DNA of 64,000 bases, taken from positions 118,493 to 182,492 of the forward strand of contig MKUJ01000017.1 of assembly GCA_001897755.1 (NCBI GenBank), given 5' to 3'. The position numbers were made by a program, and so were the translations under genes. This document shows positions 41,478 through 50,132 of the stretch, one piece after another. Numbering within the stretch: position 1 is the first letter of the stretch; the number at the start of each line of letters is the position of its first letter. Below the pieces are notes generated by a model. The model was not told where the DNA came from. It worked only from the letters and a program-made list of their open reading frames with translations, and ran no database searches. This stretch comes from Afipia sp. 64-13 (lineage in GTDB: Bacteria > Pseudomonadota > Alphaproteobacteria > Rhizobiales > Xanthobacteraceae).

Positions 41478-41509
41478 AAAGGCGCTCCTCGGAGCGCCTT
41501 TTTCTTTTG
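41478..41509 (+). terminator. Rho-independent terminator after glnA
   Basis: Stem AAGGCGCTCC / GGAGCGCCTT with a 2-4 nt loop, followed by TTTCTTTT. Confidence 0.85.
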
Positions 41510-41594
41510 TCGCGGGACCTGACGTGGCCCTCTCTTGATCGCGGCCGCTCTTTCGGAAAAAGTGTGGACCGCGCTCCAACCACAGGGATCGAAT

Positions 41595-42716
41595 GTGACA
41601 GCATCCAGCGAGACAGCCCCGGCCCGCCGCGACCTTGCATGGTCCATCGCCGTCGGCGGGATCGGCATCGTCAGCTTCGCCGCCGCCCTCACCTTCGCGT
41701 GGGCCTTCAACGCCACGCTGTTTCTGATCTTCGCCGGCGCCTTGCTCGGGGTCGGCCTCACCGCCATGAGCCATCTGATGCGCCACGTGGTCGGGGGCCC
41801 GCATGCCTTGCGGCTGGCGCTGGTCTGCCTGCTGCTGGCTGGAATGCTGTCGGGCGTGGTCGCGCTCGGCGGTTCCACCATCGCCCAGCAAGCCGCCGTG
41901 CTGAGCAACACGCTGAAAGCACAGATCGTCACCGTGAAGGATTTCCTCGAGCAGCACGGCGTCGACACCAGCTATCTCGAACTCGGCAATTCGAACGCAG
42001 TACCGGCCGACACCACGGAGACGCCGGCCACGACGCCCGCGACACCGCGCAACCTGCCGAGCGCGGGTGCTCTTGCCTCCGGCGGCGGCGCCATCATCAG
42101 CCAGACTTTCAAACTGCTGCTCGGCACCGTCAGCGTGGTCGGCAACTTCTTCATCGTGCTGTTTCTTGGCCTCGCCTTCGCCGCGCAACCCGGCGTCTAC
42201 CGCAGCGGCCTGCTCCGCCTCGCCCCGGCGCGCCACCGCGCCAGCGTCACCGAGGTGGTGGACCGGATCGGCGAGACCCTGGAGCGCTGGCTGATCGCCC
42301 AGATGGTGACCATGCTGGCGGTCTTTCTGGTCACCTGGATCGGACTGAAACTGATCGGCATCCAGAGTGCGTTCATTCTCGGCATCCAGGCCGGCCTGCT
42401 CGCCTTCATCCCGACGGTGGGCGCGATCATCGGCGGCCTGATCGTGGTGCTGGCAAGCCTCGCCTCCGGCTGGGTCGCCGCCGCCAGCGCGGCCGTGCTG
42501 TTTCTCGGCGTCCACGCGCTGGAGAGCTACGTGCTGACGCCGATCATCCAGCGCCAGGCGCTCGACATCCCGCCGGCGACGCTGTTCGCGTTCCAGATTC
42601 TGCTCGGGGTGGTGTTCGGCCTGTGGGGTCTTGCGCTGGCGTTGCCGCTGGTCGCGATCGTGAAGGTCGTGATCGACTATCTGCGCGAGGACGAGCCTGC
42701 CGCTGCCAAGGCCTGA
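41595..42716 (+). CDS. AI-2E family transporter (PerM-like permease)
   Basis: A 373-aa membrane protein with about eight helices, a soluble segment after helix 3 (about 90-160, with a Thr/Pro/Ala-rich stretch) and the family C-terminal region 'PTVGAIIGGLIVVLASL ... LESYVLTPIIQRQ'. The family includes AI-2 exporters and PerM-type proteins, and some members act in Na+/H+ exchange; the substrate here is unknown. I prefer the GTG at 41595, behind AGGGA, over a TTG at 41535 that lacks a ribosome-binding site. Confidence 0.88.
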   Translation: MTASSETAPARRDLAWSIAVGGIGIVSFAAALTFAWAFNATLFLIFAGALLGVGLTAMSHLMRHVVGGPHALRLALVCLLLAGMLSGVVALGGSTIAQQAAVLSNTLKAQIVTVKDFLEQHGVDTSYLELGNSNAVPADTTETPATTPATPRNLPSAGALASGGGAIISQTFKLLLGTVSVVGNFFIVLFLGLAFAAQPGVYRSGLLRLAPARHRASVTEVVDRIGETLERWLIAQMVTMLAVFLVTWIGLKLIGIQSAFILGIQAGLLAFIPTVGAIIGGLIVVLASLASGWVAAASAAVLFLGVHALESYVLTPIIQRQALDIPPATLFAFQILLGVVFGLWGLALALPLVAIVKVVIDYLREDEPAAAKA

Positions 42717-42735
42717 AGCCGCGTCGCATCGTCAA

Positions 42736-42766
42736 TAAAAAAGGCCCCGGATCGGGGCCTTTTACG
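42736..42766. terminator. Bidirectional terminator between AI-2E permease and ABM gene
   Basis: Symmetric stem AAAAGGCCCCG / CGGGGCCTTTT, with A-run and T-run on both sides, sits between two convergent genes. Confidence 0.85.
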
Positions 42767-42772
42767 TGCCGT

Positions 42773-43069
42773 TCAGAACGCTGCCACTTTGTTGGCATGC
42801 TCGACCTCGGGCGGCGATGCGAAGTGCGGCCCGACCAGCGCCCGCCATTCCTGGAATTCCTTGGACTCGCGGAAATCCACGATGTGATTTTCCAGCGTCT
42901 CCCAGATGATGAAAAGACGATAGCGCGACGGCTTCTCGATCGAGCGGTGCACTTCGAGGCTCTTCCAGCCCTTGCTGCGCTTGAAGATCGGCTGCGCCAT
43001 CGCAACCGCCGCCTCGAAATCCTTTTCCTCGCCGGGCTTGATTTCGAGCTGTACGATTTCAGTGATCAT
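42773..43069 (-). CDS. Antibiotic biosynthesis monooxygenase (ABM) domain protein
   Basis: A 98-aa ferredoxin-like ABM domain ('LEIKPGEEKDFEAAVA', then 'WKSLEVHRSIEKPSRYRLFIIWETLENH'). Such small proteins can be monooxygenases, heme-related enzymes or merely dimeric binding proteins. The 'WETLENH...F' pattern is typical. I chose the ATG at 43069 (MITEIVQLE). No partner gene points to the substrate. Confidence 0.85.
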   Translation of the reverse strand: MITEIVQLEIKPGEEKDFEAAVAMAQPIFKRSKGWKSLEVHRSIEKPSRYRLFIIWETLENHIVDFRESKEFQEWRALVGPHFASPPEVEHANKVAAF

Positions 43070-43201
43070 TGTGATGCGCCCTTTCTGAATGTCGGAAGGG
43101 TTATAGCGTTTTCGCACGGCATGGATACCGCCGGCGTGACAAAAGCCCGCTGAAAGACGCGGCCAGAATCTTGTCGTGAGACCGGTAGACCGCGGGATGC
43201 C

Positions 43202-43435
43202 TTACAGCATCACCAGCAGGACACCGGACAGCACCAGGGCGCAACCGGTCAAAATCACCGGCTGCCAGTCGATGCCGGTGCGATAGCGTCCCTGCGCGCG
43301 GCGCTCGCTGATCAGCGCCCGCTCATATTCGTCCGAGGTCGAGAACATGCAGGCAAATCCCGCCCGCGCCGAAGCAGCCGCCGCTTCGAGCGCCGAAATA
43401 TCCTTGGGAGCGTCGTGACCAGATGAGCCGGACAT
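43202..43435 (-). CDS. Unknown 77-aa membrane-anchored protein
   Basis: A 77-aa protein with one C-terminal membrane helix ('PVILTGCALVLSGVLLVML') after an Ala-rich soluble part with 'SDEYERALISERRAQGRYR'. The C-tail-anchored design suggests insertion with the N-terminus in the cytoplasm. I do not recognise the family. It lies between a diguanylate cyclase gene and the ABM gene, all on the minus strand. Confidence 0.6.
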   Translation of the reverse strand: MSGSSGHDAPKDISALEAAAASARAGFACMFSTSDEYERALISERRAQGRYRTGIDWQPVILTGCALVLSGVLLVML

Positions 43436-43495
43436 ACCGTGATGGTAGCGCCGGCATCGTAAACAGAGTGTTAGGAGATTCCGGCTGCGAACGGA

Positions 43496-44752
43496 TTATG
43501 CGTTCGCCTGCGCCATGTTGACGAGATCGACCGCCGGCTGCACCGCCGCGCCGGGCACGCCGCAGCGTGCCTGCCCGAGCGACAGCGGTTGTTCGACGAT
43601 CGCCCTCACCTGATTGCGACCGCCGCGCTTGGCCTGATAGAGCGCCGTATCGGCGGACGCCATCAGTACCTCAAGCTCGGTGTCGGCCGACCCTCCGGCG
43701 AGACCGATACTCACCGTGGTCGCGAGCGGCTCATCGTCGATCGCCACGCCGGAGTCCTGGAACGCCTCGCGGACGCGCTCGGCCGCGGTCACGGCCTCGT
43801 CCATGCCACAGGGCAAAAGTGCTGCGAATTCCTCGCCCCCGACCCGCCCGATGAGGTCGGTGGCACGTAGGTTATCGACGACCGTTTCGGAAAACAGTTT
43901 GAGCACCTCGTCGCCCGTCGCATGACCGAAACGGTCGTTGACCGACTTGAAGTGGTCGATGTCAAAAATCATCACCGTAATGGGCCGTCCGGCGCCCGCC
44001 TCGCGCTCCATCATCCGCGCGGTGGCCTCGCTGAAGCCGCGCCGGTTGAGCAGGCCCGTCAGCGGATCCATCGAAGCCGCCGTCTTGTGGGCCGCGACCA
44101 CGCGCTCGGACACCAGAATGAAAATGATGAACACGGTGCCGACCGCATAGAGCACGAGCTCGGCGGCAAAGACCGCGATCCACAAACCGCGCATGTTCGT
44201 GGCCACGCCCTGCGTGTGCATGATGTCGCTGAGAATAATCGGCAGCATCAGCACCGCGCCGTGCAGCAGCGGCACGATCAGCGCAGGCCAGCGCGCACGC
44301 ATCGCCTTGCGTCGCTCACGGGCCAGTTCGGCAGCCGTCAGCGCCGCATAGGCCGCGACAATGCCGGCGCCCAGCGTCATCTGCATCTCGGCGGTCAGCG
44401 GAGCGAACAGGAAGCTTGCCGCAACCCACAGCGCCGCACCGGCCACGAGGCCGCCGATGCCGGGCGCGCGACCATGGAACACCCGCGCCGCATCCCAGAC
44501 GAGACCGCAGGCGATAAAGCCGACCGCGTTGACCGCAAGCGACAACTCAAATCCGAGCGCGCCGCCGCCGAGGGTCCACAGCGCGATCGACGCGCTGCCG
44601 AGCAGATAGGCCGAGCCCCACCAGCCGAGCGCCGCTATCTTCTGCTGTCGCCAGAAAAACAGCAGCATCGCGCCGAGCAACAGCGCGACCAACGCCGCGA
44701 CGAGATAAAGCGTCGAGATGTCGAGAGAAAGGGTCGTGCCTGCGGACACCAT
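43496..44752 (-). CDS. Membrane diguanylate cyclase (GGDEF)
   Basis: A 418-aa protein. The N-terminal half has about six helices (residues 10-225). The C-terminal GGDEF domain has the active site 'GGEEF' and, five residues before it, the allosteric inhibition site R-A-T-D, so it should make c-di-GMP and be inhibited by its product. The substrate-binding region 'FDIDHFKSVNDRFGH' is intact. There is no PAS, HAMP or EAL domain. The signal sensed by the membrane half is unknown. The PilZ proteins at 59485-60113 in the same window are possible c-di-GMP receptors. Confidence 0.93.
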   Translation of the reverse strand: MVSAGTTLSLDISTLYLVAALVALLLGAMLLFFWRQQKIAALGWWGSAYLLGSASIALWTLGGGALGFELSLAVNAVGFIACGLVWDAARVFHGRAPGIGGLVAGAALWVAASFLFAPLTAEMQMTLGAGIVAAYAALTAAELARERRKAMRARWPALIVPLLHGAVLMLPIILSDIMHTQGVATNMRGLWIAVFAAELVLYAVGTVFIIFILVSERVVAAHKTAASMDPLTGLLNRRGFSEATARMMEREAGAGRPITVMIFDIDHFKSVNDRFGHATGDEVLKLFSETVVDNLRATDLIGRVGGEEFAALLPCGMDEAVTAAERVREAFQDSGVAIDDEPLATTVSIGLAGGSADTELEVLMASADTALYQAKRGGRNQVRAIVEQPLSLGQARCGVPGAAVQPAVDLVNMAQANA

Positions 44753-44914
44753 GGAGGTACGCGCTCAACTCGGACGGAGCCGGAATAGCTCCTCAGCCAG
44801 CCTCACGCTAGCAACCGTGTGTTGGGACTCCGTTTGCGGCGCTCACCAAATTTTCGCGAAAACTGTCGTCAATTCATTTCAATCCGGAACCAAAGCAACG
44901 CCTTCAAAAACAAG

Positions 44915-44944
44915 AAAAAGGGCGCCCGAAGGCGCCCTTTTGTC
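44915..44944 (-). terminator. Rho-independent terminator after rpsI
   Basis: Stem AAAGGGCGCC / GGCGCCCTTT with a TTCG-type tetraloop region and a T-run (TTTTTCTTG) on the minus strand, 45 bp past the rpsI stop. Confidence 0.85.
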
Positions 44945-44985
44945 GGCGTGGTCCGCATATGGTGCGGACAATTTGATCGAACGCG

Positions 44986-45462
44986 TTAGCGCTTCGAGAA
45001 CTGGAAGGAGCGGCGGGCTTTCGCCTTGCCGTACTTCTTGCGCTCGACGACGCGCGAGTCGCGGGTCAGGAAGCCGCCCTTCTTGAGAACGCCGCGCAGG
45101 TCGGGTTCGAAGTTGGTCAGCGCCTTGGAGATGCCGTGACGCACGGCGCCCGCCTGACCGGACAGGCCGCCACCGGCGACGGTGCACACCACGTCATACT
45201 GATCCTGACGGGCCGCGGCGACGATCGGCTGCTGAATCAGCATGCGCAGCACCGGGCGCGCGAAATAGGTTTCGACATCGCGGGCGTTGACGGTGATCTT
45301 GCCGGAGCCCGGCTTGATCCAGACGCGGGCGACCGCGTCCTTGCGCTTGCCGGTGGCATACGCGCGGCCCTGCTTGTCGACTTTCTTGACGTACTTCGGG
45401 GCCTCGGGCGATGCCGTCTTGAGCGACGACAACTGGTCGAGGGACTGCATGGTGTCTGACAT
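44986..45462 (-). CDS. rpsI: 30S ribosomal protein S9
   Basis: A 158-aa S9 protein with the family core '[20 protein letters not shown]' and the C-terminal '[17 protein letters not shown]' that reaches the P-site tRNA. About 30 extra N-terminal residues are usual in alphaproteobacteria. Its ATG overlaps the rplM stop (TAATG). Confidence 0.97.
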   Translation of the reverse strand: MSDTMQSLDQLSSLKTASPEAPKYVKKVDKQGRAYATGKRKDAVARVWIKPGSGKITVNARDVETYFARPVLRMLIQQPIVAAARQDQYDVVCTVAGGGLSGQAGAVRHGISKALTNFEPDLRGVLKKGGFLTRDSRVVERKKYGKAKARRSFQFSKR

Positions 45463-45926
45463 TATGCCGCCCTCGTGTTCTTGCGGTTCAGCGATGCGAT
45501 ATCGATAACTTCAGGCTGCTGCGCTTCGTGCGGATGCTCGACGCCGGCGTAAACGCGCAGGTTGCCCATCTGCATGCGGCCGAGCGGCCCACGCGGGATC
45601 ATGCGCTCGATGGCCTTCTCGATCACGCGCTCGGGGAAGCGACCCTCGAGGATCGACTTCGCGCTGCGCTCCTTGATGCCACCGATGAAACCGGTGTGCT
45701 TGTAGTACATCTTGTCATCGCGCTTGCGGCCGGTGAGAACGACCTGCGCGGCATTGATAATGATAACATTGTCACCGCAATCGACATGCGGGGTGTAGGT
45801 CGGCAGGTGCTTGCCGCGCAAACGCATCGCGACCAACGTAGCGAGGCGGCCGACGACCAGACCCTTGGCGTCGATCAGCACCCACTTCTTGTTGACCTCG
45901 GCTGGTTTGGCCGAAAACGTCTTCAT
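45462..45926 (-). CDS. rplM: 50S ribosomal protein L13
   Basis: A 154-aa L13 protein: '[25 protein letters not shown]', '[14 protein letters not shown]' and '[20 protein letters not shown]' are complete. It forms the usual rplM-rpsI operon. Confidence 0.97.
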   Translation of the reverse strand: MKTFSAKPAEVNKKWVLIDAKGLVVGRLATLVAMRLRGKHLPTYTPHVDCGDNVIIINAAQVVLTGRKRDDKMYYKHTGFIGGIKERSAKSILEGRFPERVIEKAIERMIPRGPLGRMQMGNLRVYAGVEHPHEAQQPEVIDIASLNRKNTRAA

Positions 45927-46077
45927 GTGAGCTATCCGTGAATTGGGCGTCGCGGCGCGGACCGCCGGACTGCCCGCGCTTTCTAGAGAACGGACATGTC
46001 TCCGTCAACGCCCTATCGCCAGAATAATCCCTTATAAATCAATGGATTATAATTATGGTGTTATAATACCGTAGAAA

Positions 46078-46509
46078 TCAATCAATATTCGGAATGGAAT
46101 ATGTCGCGGTGACATGGGCGATCGGATCGGGCGACGTGCCTGACAGCAACTGCACCTCACCCACCGCCAGACGCTTGCCAAGCTTGAGCAATCGCGCGGC
46201 GGCGACGACGTCCTGTCCGGGCTGGCCCTTGCGCAGGAAATTGATGTTGAGGCTGGTCGTCACGGCTAAACCGACCGGGCCGATCGCGGAAAGCAGCACC
46301 ACGTACATCGCGAAATCGGCCAGCGCCATCAGCGTCGGGCCGGACACCGTGCCGCCGGGCCGCAGCATGCGCTCGTTATAGGGCTGGCGCAGCAGGCTGG
46401 CGGCGCCGTCCGCGCTCTCGATCAGGATTTCGCCGCTGGCGAAGGCCTGGGGAAACTCCTCGCGCAGGAACGCTTCCAGCTCGGCCACCGTCATCTTTGC
46501 TTTCGTCAT
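46078..46509 (-). CDS. PaaI-type hotdog thioesterase
   Basis: A 143-aa hotdog-fold protein ('GTVSGPTLMALADFAMYVVLLSA', 'TTSLNINFLRKGQPG'). The helix with Asp in 'ALADFAMY' and the 'LNINFLR' strand are typical of PaaI/YiiD-type acyl-CoA thioesterases. The start chosen is the ATG at 46509; ATG at 46494 would remove five residues. Its substrate is unknown. Confidence 0.85.
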   Translation of the reverse strand: MTKAKMTVAELEAFLREEFPQAFASGEILIESADGAASLLRQPYNERMLRPGGTVSGPTLMALADFAMYVVLLSAIGPVGLAVTTSLNINFLRKGQPGQDVVAAARLLKLGKRLAVGEVQLLSGTSPDPIAHVTATYSIPNID

Positions 46510-46643
46510 CGGCGGAAATGTCCTGCTTCCTTTCGATCGGACCGCCTTGTAACACAGGGGGCGCAGAGCAAAAGTGGAAACCGCCTTTGCATCGAGGCGC
46601 GCATCCACTACCAAAGACGAAGAGTCGCTCGCAGGATATCGCC

Positions 46644-47228
46644 ATGAACCACGACGCCTACTCCGACAGCTATATCCGCGAAATCCTCACCGGCGTGAAA
46701 ACCATCGCGATGGTCGGCGCCTCCCCTGTCAACGTGCGGCCGAGCTATTTCGCGTTCAAATATCTCGCCGAACGCGGCTACGACATGATTCCGATCAATC
46801 CCGGTCAGGTCGGCAAAACCCTTGTCGGCAAGCCGTTTTTCGCATCGCTGCGCGATGTCGACCGGCCGATCGACATGATCGACATCTTCCGCAACTCCGA
46901 CCGCGCGATGGCGATCGTCGATGAAGCGCTGTCGCTGAAGACGCTGCCCAAGATCATCTGGATGCAGCTCGGCGTGCGCGACGACGCCGCCGCGGCGAAG
47001 GCGGAAACCGCCGGCATCAAGGTGGTGATGAACCGCTGTCCGAAAATCGAATACGGCCGCCTCACCTCCGAGATTCAATGGATGGGCGTCAACTCGCGCA
47101 CGCTGAGCTCCAAGCGCGCGCCGATTCCGACCAGCGGCATGCGGCTGTCGCTCAATCGCGCGAGCGTGGGCGGCGGCGCGACCACGGCGGCCGATCGCAT
47201 CGCGAAGGACAAGAACAACAAGTCATAA
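46644..47228 (+). CDS. CoA-binding domain protein (YccU-like)
   Basis: A 194-aa Rossmann-fold protein. 'IAMVGASPVNVRPSYFAFKYL' and 'PINPGQVGKTLVGKPFFASL' are the CoA-binding elements of the succinyl-CoA-synthetase-alpha-like YccU family; 'WMQLGVRDDAAAAKAETAGI' and 'NRCPKIEYGRL' complete it. The last 45 residues are an extra basic tail. It has no known enzyme activity. It lies just upstream of the sulfhydrylase gene in the same direction. Confidence 0.88.
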   Translation: MNHDAYSDSYIREILTGVKTIAMVGASPVNVRPSYFAFKYLAERGYDMIPINPGQVGKTLVGKPFFASLRDVDRPIDMIDIFRNSDRAMAIVDEALSLKTLPKIIWMQLGVRDDAAAAKAETAGIKVVMNRCPKIEYGRLTSEIQWMGVNSRTLSSKRAPIPTSGMRLSLNRASVGGGATTAADRIAKDKNNKS

Positions 47229-47403
47229 AACCGCGCTTTCATGGCATGAAAATCCACGCAGCGGCAAAACGCCCCGACATTCATTCGCCGACCCGCCCGA
47301 TCGCCCCGGCGCTTGACTGTCCCGGCGCCGGACCGCAGCATGAAACCCAACATGAACTCCATATTAAACCATCATTACAAGTAACATAGCGACAGGACCT
47401 CTC

Positions 47404-48690
47404 ATGACCGAACGTCTGCCCGGCTTCTCGACCCTGGCCATCCATGCCGGCGCGCAACCCGACCCGACCACCGGCGCCCGCACCACGCCGATCTACCAGA
47501 CCGCGTCCTACGTCTTCAACGACGTGGATCATGCCGCCTCGCTGTTCGGGTTGCAGACCTTCGGCAACATCTACACCCGCATCACCAACCCGACCACGGC
47601 GGTGCTGGAAGAGCGCGTCGCCGCGCTCGAGGGCGGCACCGCGGCGGTCGCCGCCGCGTCGGGCCACGCGGCGCAGGTGCTGACCTTCCACACCTTGATG
47701 CAGCCCGGCGACGAATTCATCGCCTCGCGCCGGCTCTATGGCGGCTCGATCAACCAGTTCAACCACGCCTTCAAGAATTTCGGCTGGACCGTGGTGTGGG
47801 CGGACACCGACGACGTCGAGAGCTTCCGCCGCGCGGTGACGCCGAAGACCAAGGCGATCTTCGTCGAGTCGATCGCCAATCCCGGCGGCACCATCACCGA
47901 CATGGAGCCGATCGCGGCGATTGCGCGGCAGGCCGGCGTGCCCTTCATCGTCGACAACACCCTCGCCTCGCCCTACCTCGTCAAACCGATCGATCACGGC
48001 GCGGATATCGTGCTGCACTCGCTGACCAAGTTTCTCGGCGGCCATGGCAACTCGATCGGCGGCATTGTGGTCGATGCCGGCACCTTCGACTGGTCGCGCG
48101 ACGGCCGCTATCCGATGCTGAGCGAACCGCGCCCGGAGTATCACGGCATCAAGCTGCAGGAGACCTTCGGCAACTTCGCCTTCGCCATCGCCGTGCGCGT
48201 GCTCGGCCTGCGCGACCTCGGCCCCGCGATCTCGCCGTTCAACTCCTTCATGATCCTCACCGGCATCGAGACGCTGGGACTGCGCATGCAGAAGCATTGC
48301 GAGAACACCCAGGCCATCGCCGAATGGCTCTCGACCCATCCGGCGGTGTCGTGGGTCAACTATGCCGGCCTGCCCGGCGACCGCTATCATAACCTCGCGC
48401 GCAAATACGCGCCGAAGGGCGCGGGCGCGGTGTTCACCTTCGGCCTCAAGGGCGGCTACGACGCCGGCATCAGCCTCGTCTCCAACGTGCGGCTGTTCTC
48501 GCATCTCGCCAATGTCGGCGACACCCGCTCGCTGATCATCCATCCGGCCTCGACCACCCACAGCCAGCTCGACGACGCGCAGAAGGCGCTGGCCGGCGCC
48601 GGCGTCGACGTGGTGCGGCTGTCGGTCGGCATCGAGGACAAGGAAGACCTGATCGCCGACCTCGAACAGGCGCTCGCCGTGCACGGCTGA
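47404..48690 (+). CDS. metY: O-acetylhomoserine aminocarboxypropyltransferase (sulfhydrylase)
   Basis: A 428-aa PLP enzyme of the Cys/Met metabolism family that makes homocysteine from O-acetylhomoserine and sulfide. The PLP Lys is in 'HSLTKFLGGHGNSIGG', and 'RITNPTTAVLEERVAALEGG', 'DNTLASPYL' and the C-terminal 'VRLSVGIEDKEDLI' are typical. The size fits the long MetY type rather than MetZ or MetB. The 175 bp upstream show no riboswitch that I can fold by eye. Confidence 0.92.
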   Translation: MTERLPGFSTLAIHAGAQPDPTTGARTTPIYQTASYVFNDVDHAASLFGLQTFGNIYTRITNPTTAVLEERVAALEGGTAAVAAASGHAAQVLTFHTLMQPGDEFIASRRLYGGSINQFNHAFKNFGWTVVWADTDDVESFRRAVTPKTKAIFVESIANPGGTITDMEPIAAIARQAGVPFIVDNTLASPYLVKPIDHGADIVLHSLTKFLGGHGNSIGGIVVDAGTFDWSRDGRYPMLSEPRPEYHGIKLQETFGNFAFAIAVRVLGLRDLGPAISPFNSFMILTGIETLGLRMQKHCENTQAIAEWLSTHPAVSWVNYAGLPGDRYHNLARKYAPKGAGAVFTFGLKGGYDAGISLVSNVRLFSHLANVGDTRSLIIHPASTTHSQLDDAQKALAGAGVDVVRLSVGIEDKEDLIADLEQALAVHG

Positions 48691-48713
48691 GGCGTGTTGG
48701 ACGGAACACTAAT

Positions 48714-48804
48714 TCGTCATGGCCGAGCTTGTCCCGGCCATCCACGTACTTCTTCGCTGAAATTCTTAAGACGTGGATGCCCGCGACAAGCGCGGGCATG
48801 ACGA
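48714..48804. repeat. Palindromic intergenic repeat, copy 1
   Basis: A large imperfect palindrome: 'CGTCATGGCC...GGCCATCCACGT' on one side and 'ACGTGGATGCCCGCG...GGGCATGACG' on the other. The same layout occurs at 49890-49982 and 52860-52980. I recall such elements as dispersed extragenic repeats in Bradyrhizobium relatives. Confidence 0.8.
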
Positions 48805-48841
48805 GATTTTGAGTTCGTCCAACAAACCGCCAATCACAAAA

Positions 48842-48870
48842 GAAAAACGGCGCCGGGCATGGCGCCGTTG
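48842..48870 (-). terminator. Rho-independent terminator after FTR1 gene
   Basis: Stem AACGGCGCC / GGCGCCGTT with a T-run (TTTTTCTTTT) on the minus strand, 25 bp past the permease stop codon. Confidence 0.8.
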
Positions 48871-48894
48871 CCTTATGAGCAAGGTGAGGAAGCT

Positions 48895-49716
48895 TTAAGG
48901 GTGACCGCCCCGCACCGCCGCGGCGGCCTTGTCCTGCCGCGACAGACGCCGGGTTCGCTGCACCACCGAGAAGGTGGCGAGCGCGAACAGGATCACCAGA
49001 AACTGCAATGACAGCGCCTCCAGCGTCGGATTGAGGCCGATGCTTTCAAGCCAGCCGAAGGATTTCAGATCGGTGACGGAGATGATGTTCTGTTCCTGGA
49101 ATTCCTGCACCGCCTCGCCGATGAACTTGATGCCCATCGCGAACAGGAACGCCGAGGTGATGACGAACAGCGGCCGCAGCGGAATGCGCTGCGCCACAAG
49201 GTTGATGAAATAGAACAGCACCGCGAGGCCGACCGACGCGGCGGCAAGGCCGGCGAACAGCGCAAGGCTCCAGCCACCCTCGGTGCTGGCCAGCGCATAG
49301 ATAAAGAGCACCGTTTCCGCGCCTTCGCGGAACACCGCGAGAAACGCCAGTGCGCCGACCGCCCAGGCGGTGTCCCGCGCCAGCGCGGTGTCGGCCTTGG
49401 CGGCCAGATAATCCTGCCAGCCGCGCGGATCCTGCTTCACCATCAGCCAGCCGCTGACATAGAGCATCAACGCCGCCGCCACCAGAATGACGACACCTTC
49501 CAGCACGTCGCTGTGCTGGCCGGAATTGAGCACGGCGAACAACCAGGCGACGATGATGCTGACGCCGATCGCGGCAAGCGCGCCGGCATAGAGCGCGGTG
49601 ACACGATGCGCGCCGCCGACCTTGCGCAGATATCCGGCGAGCGCGGCGATCACGAGCATGGCCTCGAGACCCTCGCGCAGCAGAATGACCGCGGCCTGAA
49701 TGAATACGTTCGACAT
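48895..49716 (-). CDS. FTR1 family iron permease
   Basis: A 273-aa, seven-helix iron permease. Two acidic iron-binding motifs are intact: 'REGLEAMLVI' (helix 1) and 'REGAETVLFIY' (helix 4). The family includes EfeU and the FTR1 permeases, which work with a ferroxidase or a periplasmic protein. Here no EfeO, EfeB, P19 or cupredoxin gene lies beside it, so its partner must be elsewhere or absent. The C-terminal 30 residues are basic and cytoplasmic-looking. Confidence 0.92.
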   Translation of the reverse strand: MSNVFIQAAVILLREGLEAMLVIAALAGYLRKVGGAHRVTALYAGALAAIGVSIIVAWLFAVLNSGQHSDVLEGVVILVAAALMLYVSGWLMVKQDPRGWQDYLAAKADTALARDTAWAVGALAFLAVFREGAETVLFIYALASTEGGWSLALFAGLAAASVGLAVLFYFINLVAQRIPLRPLFVITSAFLFAMGIKFIGEAVQEFQEQNIISVTDLKSFGWLESIGLNPTLEALSLQFLVILFALATFSVVQRTRRLSRQDKAAAAVRGGHP

Positions 49717-49728
49717 CGACCTGCACCG

Positions 49729-49777
49729 CGCGGAGCTCTGTTCCGCTTGACGCGCATCGCGTCAGGAACAGTTCCGC
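49729..49777. repeat. Long hairpin upstream of FTR1 gene
   Basis: Nested inverted repeats: CTGTTCC (49738-49744) with GGAACAG (49765-49771), and inside them TGACGCG with CGCGTCA around a CAT loop; outer GCGGA/TCCGC extends the stem. It lies 13-60 bp upstream of the permease start codon, where it could fold in the 5' leader or act as a protein-binding site. Confidence 0.6.
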
Positions 49778-49889
49778 TTCACTTGAGATAAGTCATGATA
49801 CGCCCAAACGCGCGCGGAACACGCCGACGACGACTTAGAATTGCTTCAAGTCTCGCGGGCAAAGCGAAGCAAGGCTCTTATCCGTCGGC

Positions 49890-49982
49890 GCGTTATGGCC
49901 GGATTTATTCCGGCCATCCACGTCTTTCCTACGGATGTTGCGTGAAGGCGTGGATCACCGGGACAAGCCGGGTGATGACGAC
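49890..49982. repeat. Palindromic intergenic repeat, copy 2
   Basis: Same design as copy 1: 'TTATGGCCGGATT...CCGGCCATCCACGTCTT' and 'GCGTGGATCACCGGGACAAGCCGGGTGATGACG'. Both arms are diverged from copy 1, but the 'CCATCCACGT' and 'CGTGGAT' ends are kept. Confidence 0.8.
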
Positions 49983-50011
49983 TTCCGAGAGGGTCGCGCA
50001 TGCGGCATTCG

Positions 50012-50132
50012 CTCCTCATGGTGAGGAGCGAGGCAAAGCCTCGCGTCTCGAACCATGAGGCCGAGATCAATCACGGCATCATGGCCTCATCCTTCGAGAC
50101 GCATCGCTACGCGATGCTCCTCAGGATGAGGA
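50012..50132. repeat. Second-type dispersed repeat overlapping the 3' end of ctaA
   Basis: Contains 'CTCCTCATGGTGAGGAGCG', 'GTCTCGAACCATGAGGCC', 'GGCCTCATCCTTCGAGACGC' and 'GCTCCTCAGGATGAGGATTGA'. These form nested hairpins. I recall near-identical sequences scattered in Bradyrhizobium-type genomes. Its right third encodes the last 15 residues of CtaA. Confidence 0.75.

Larger units (their letters stand above)
49717..50086. other. Intergenic region FTR1/ctaA with several inverted repeats
   Basis: About 370 bp without a gene. It contains a strong cruciform at 49729-49777, copy 2 of the palindromic repeat (49890-49982) and most of a second repeat type (from 50012). The FTR1 promoter must lie in the first part. 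Confidence 0.6.

Noticed and set aside
47229..47403. SAM-type riboswitch upstream of metY
   Set aside because: Such riboswitches occur in this position in some relatives, but I could not find the conserved core or fold a pseudoknot by eye in these 175 bp.
49830..49860. Irr/ICE-like iron box ('TTAGAATTGCTTC') upstream of FTR1
   Set aside because: Only half of the inverted repeat fits; the match is too weak to call.
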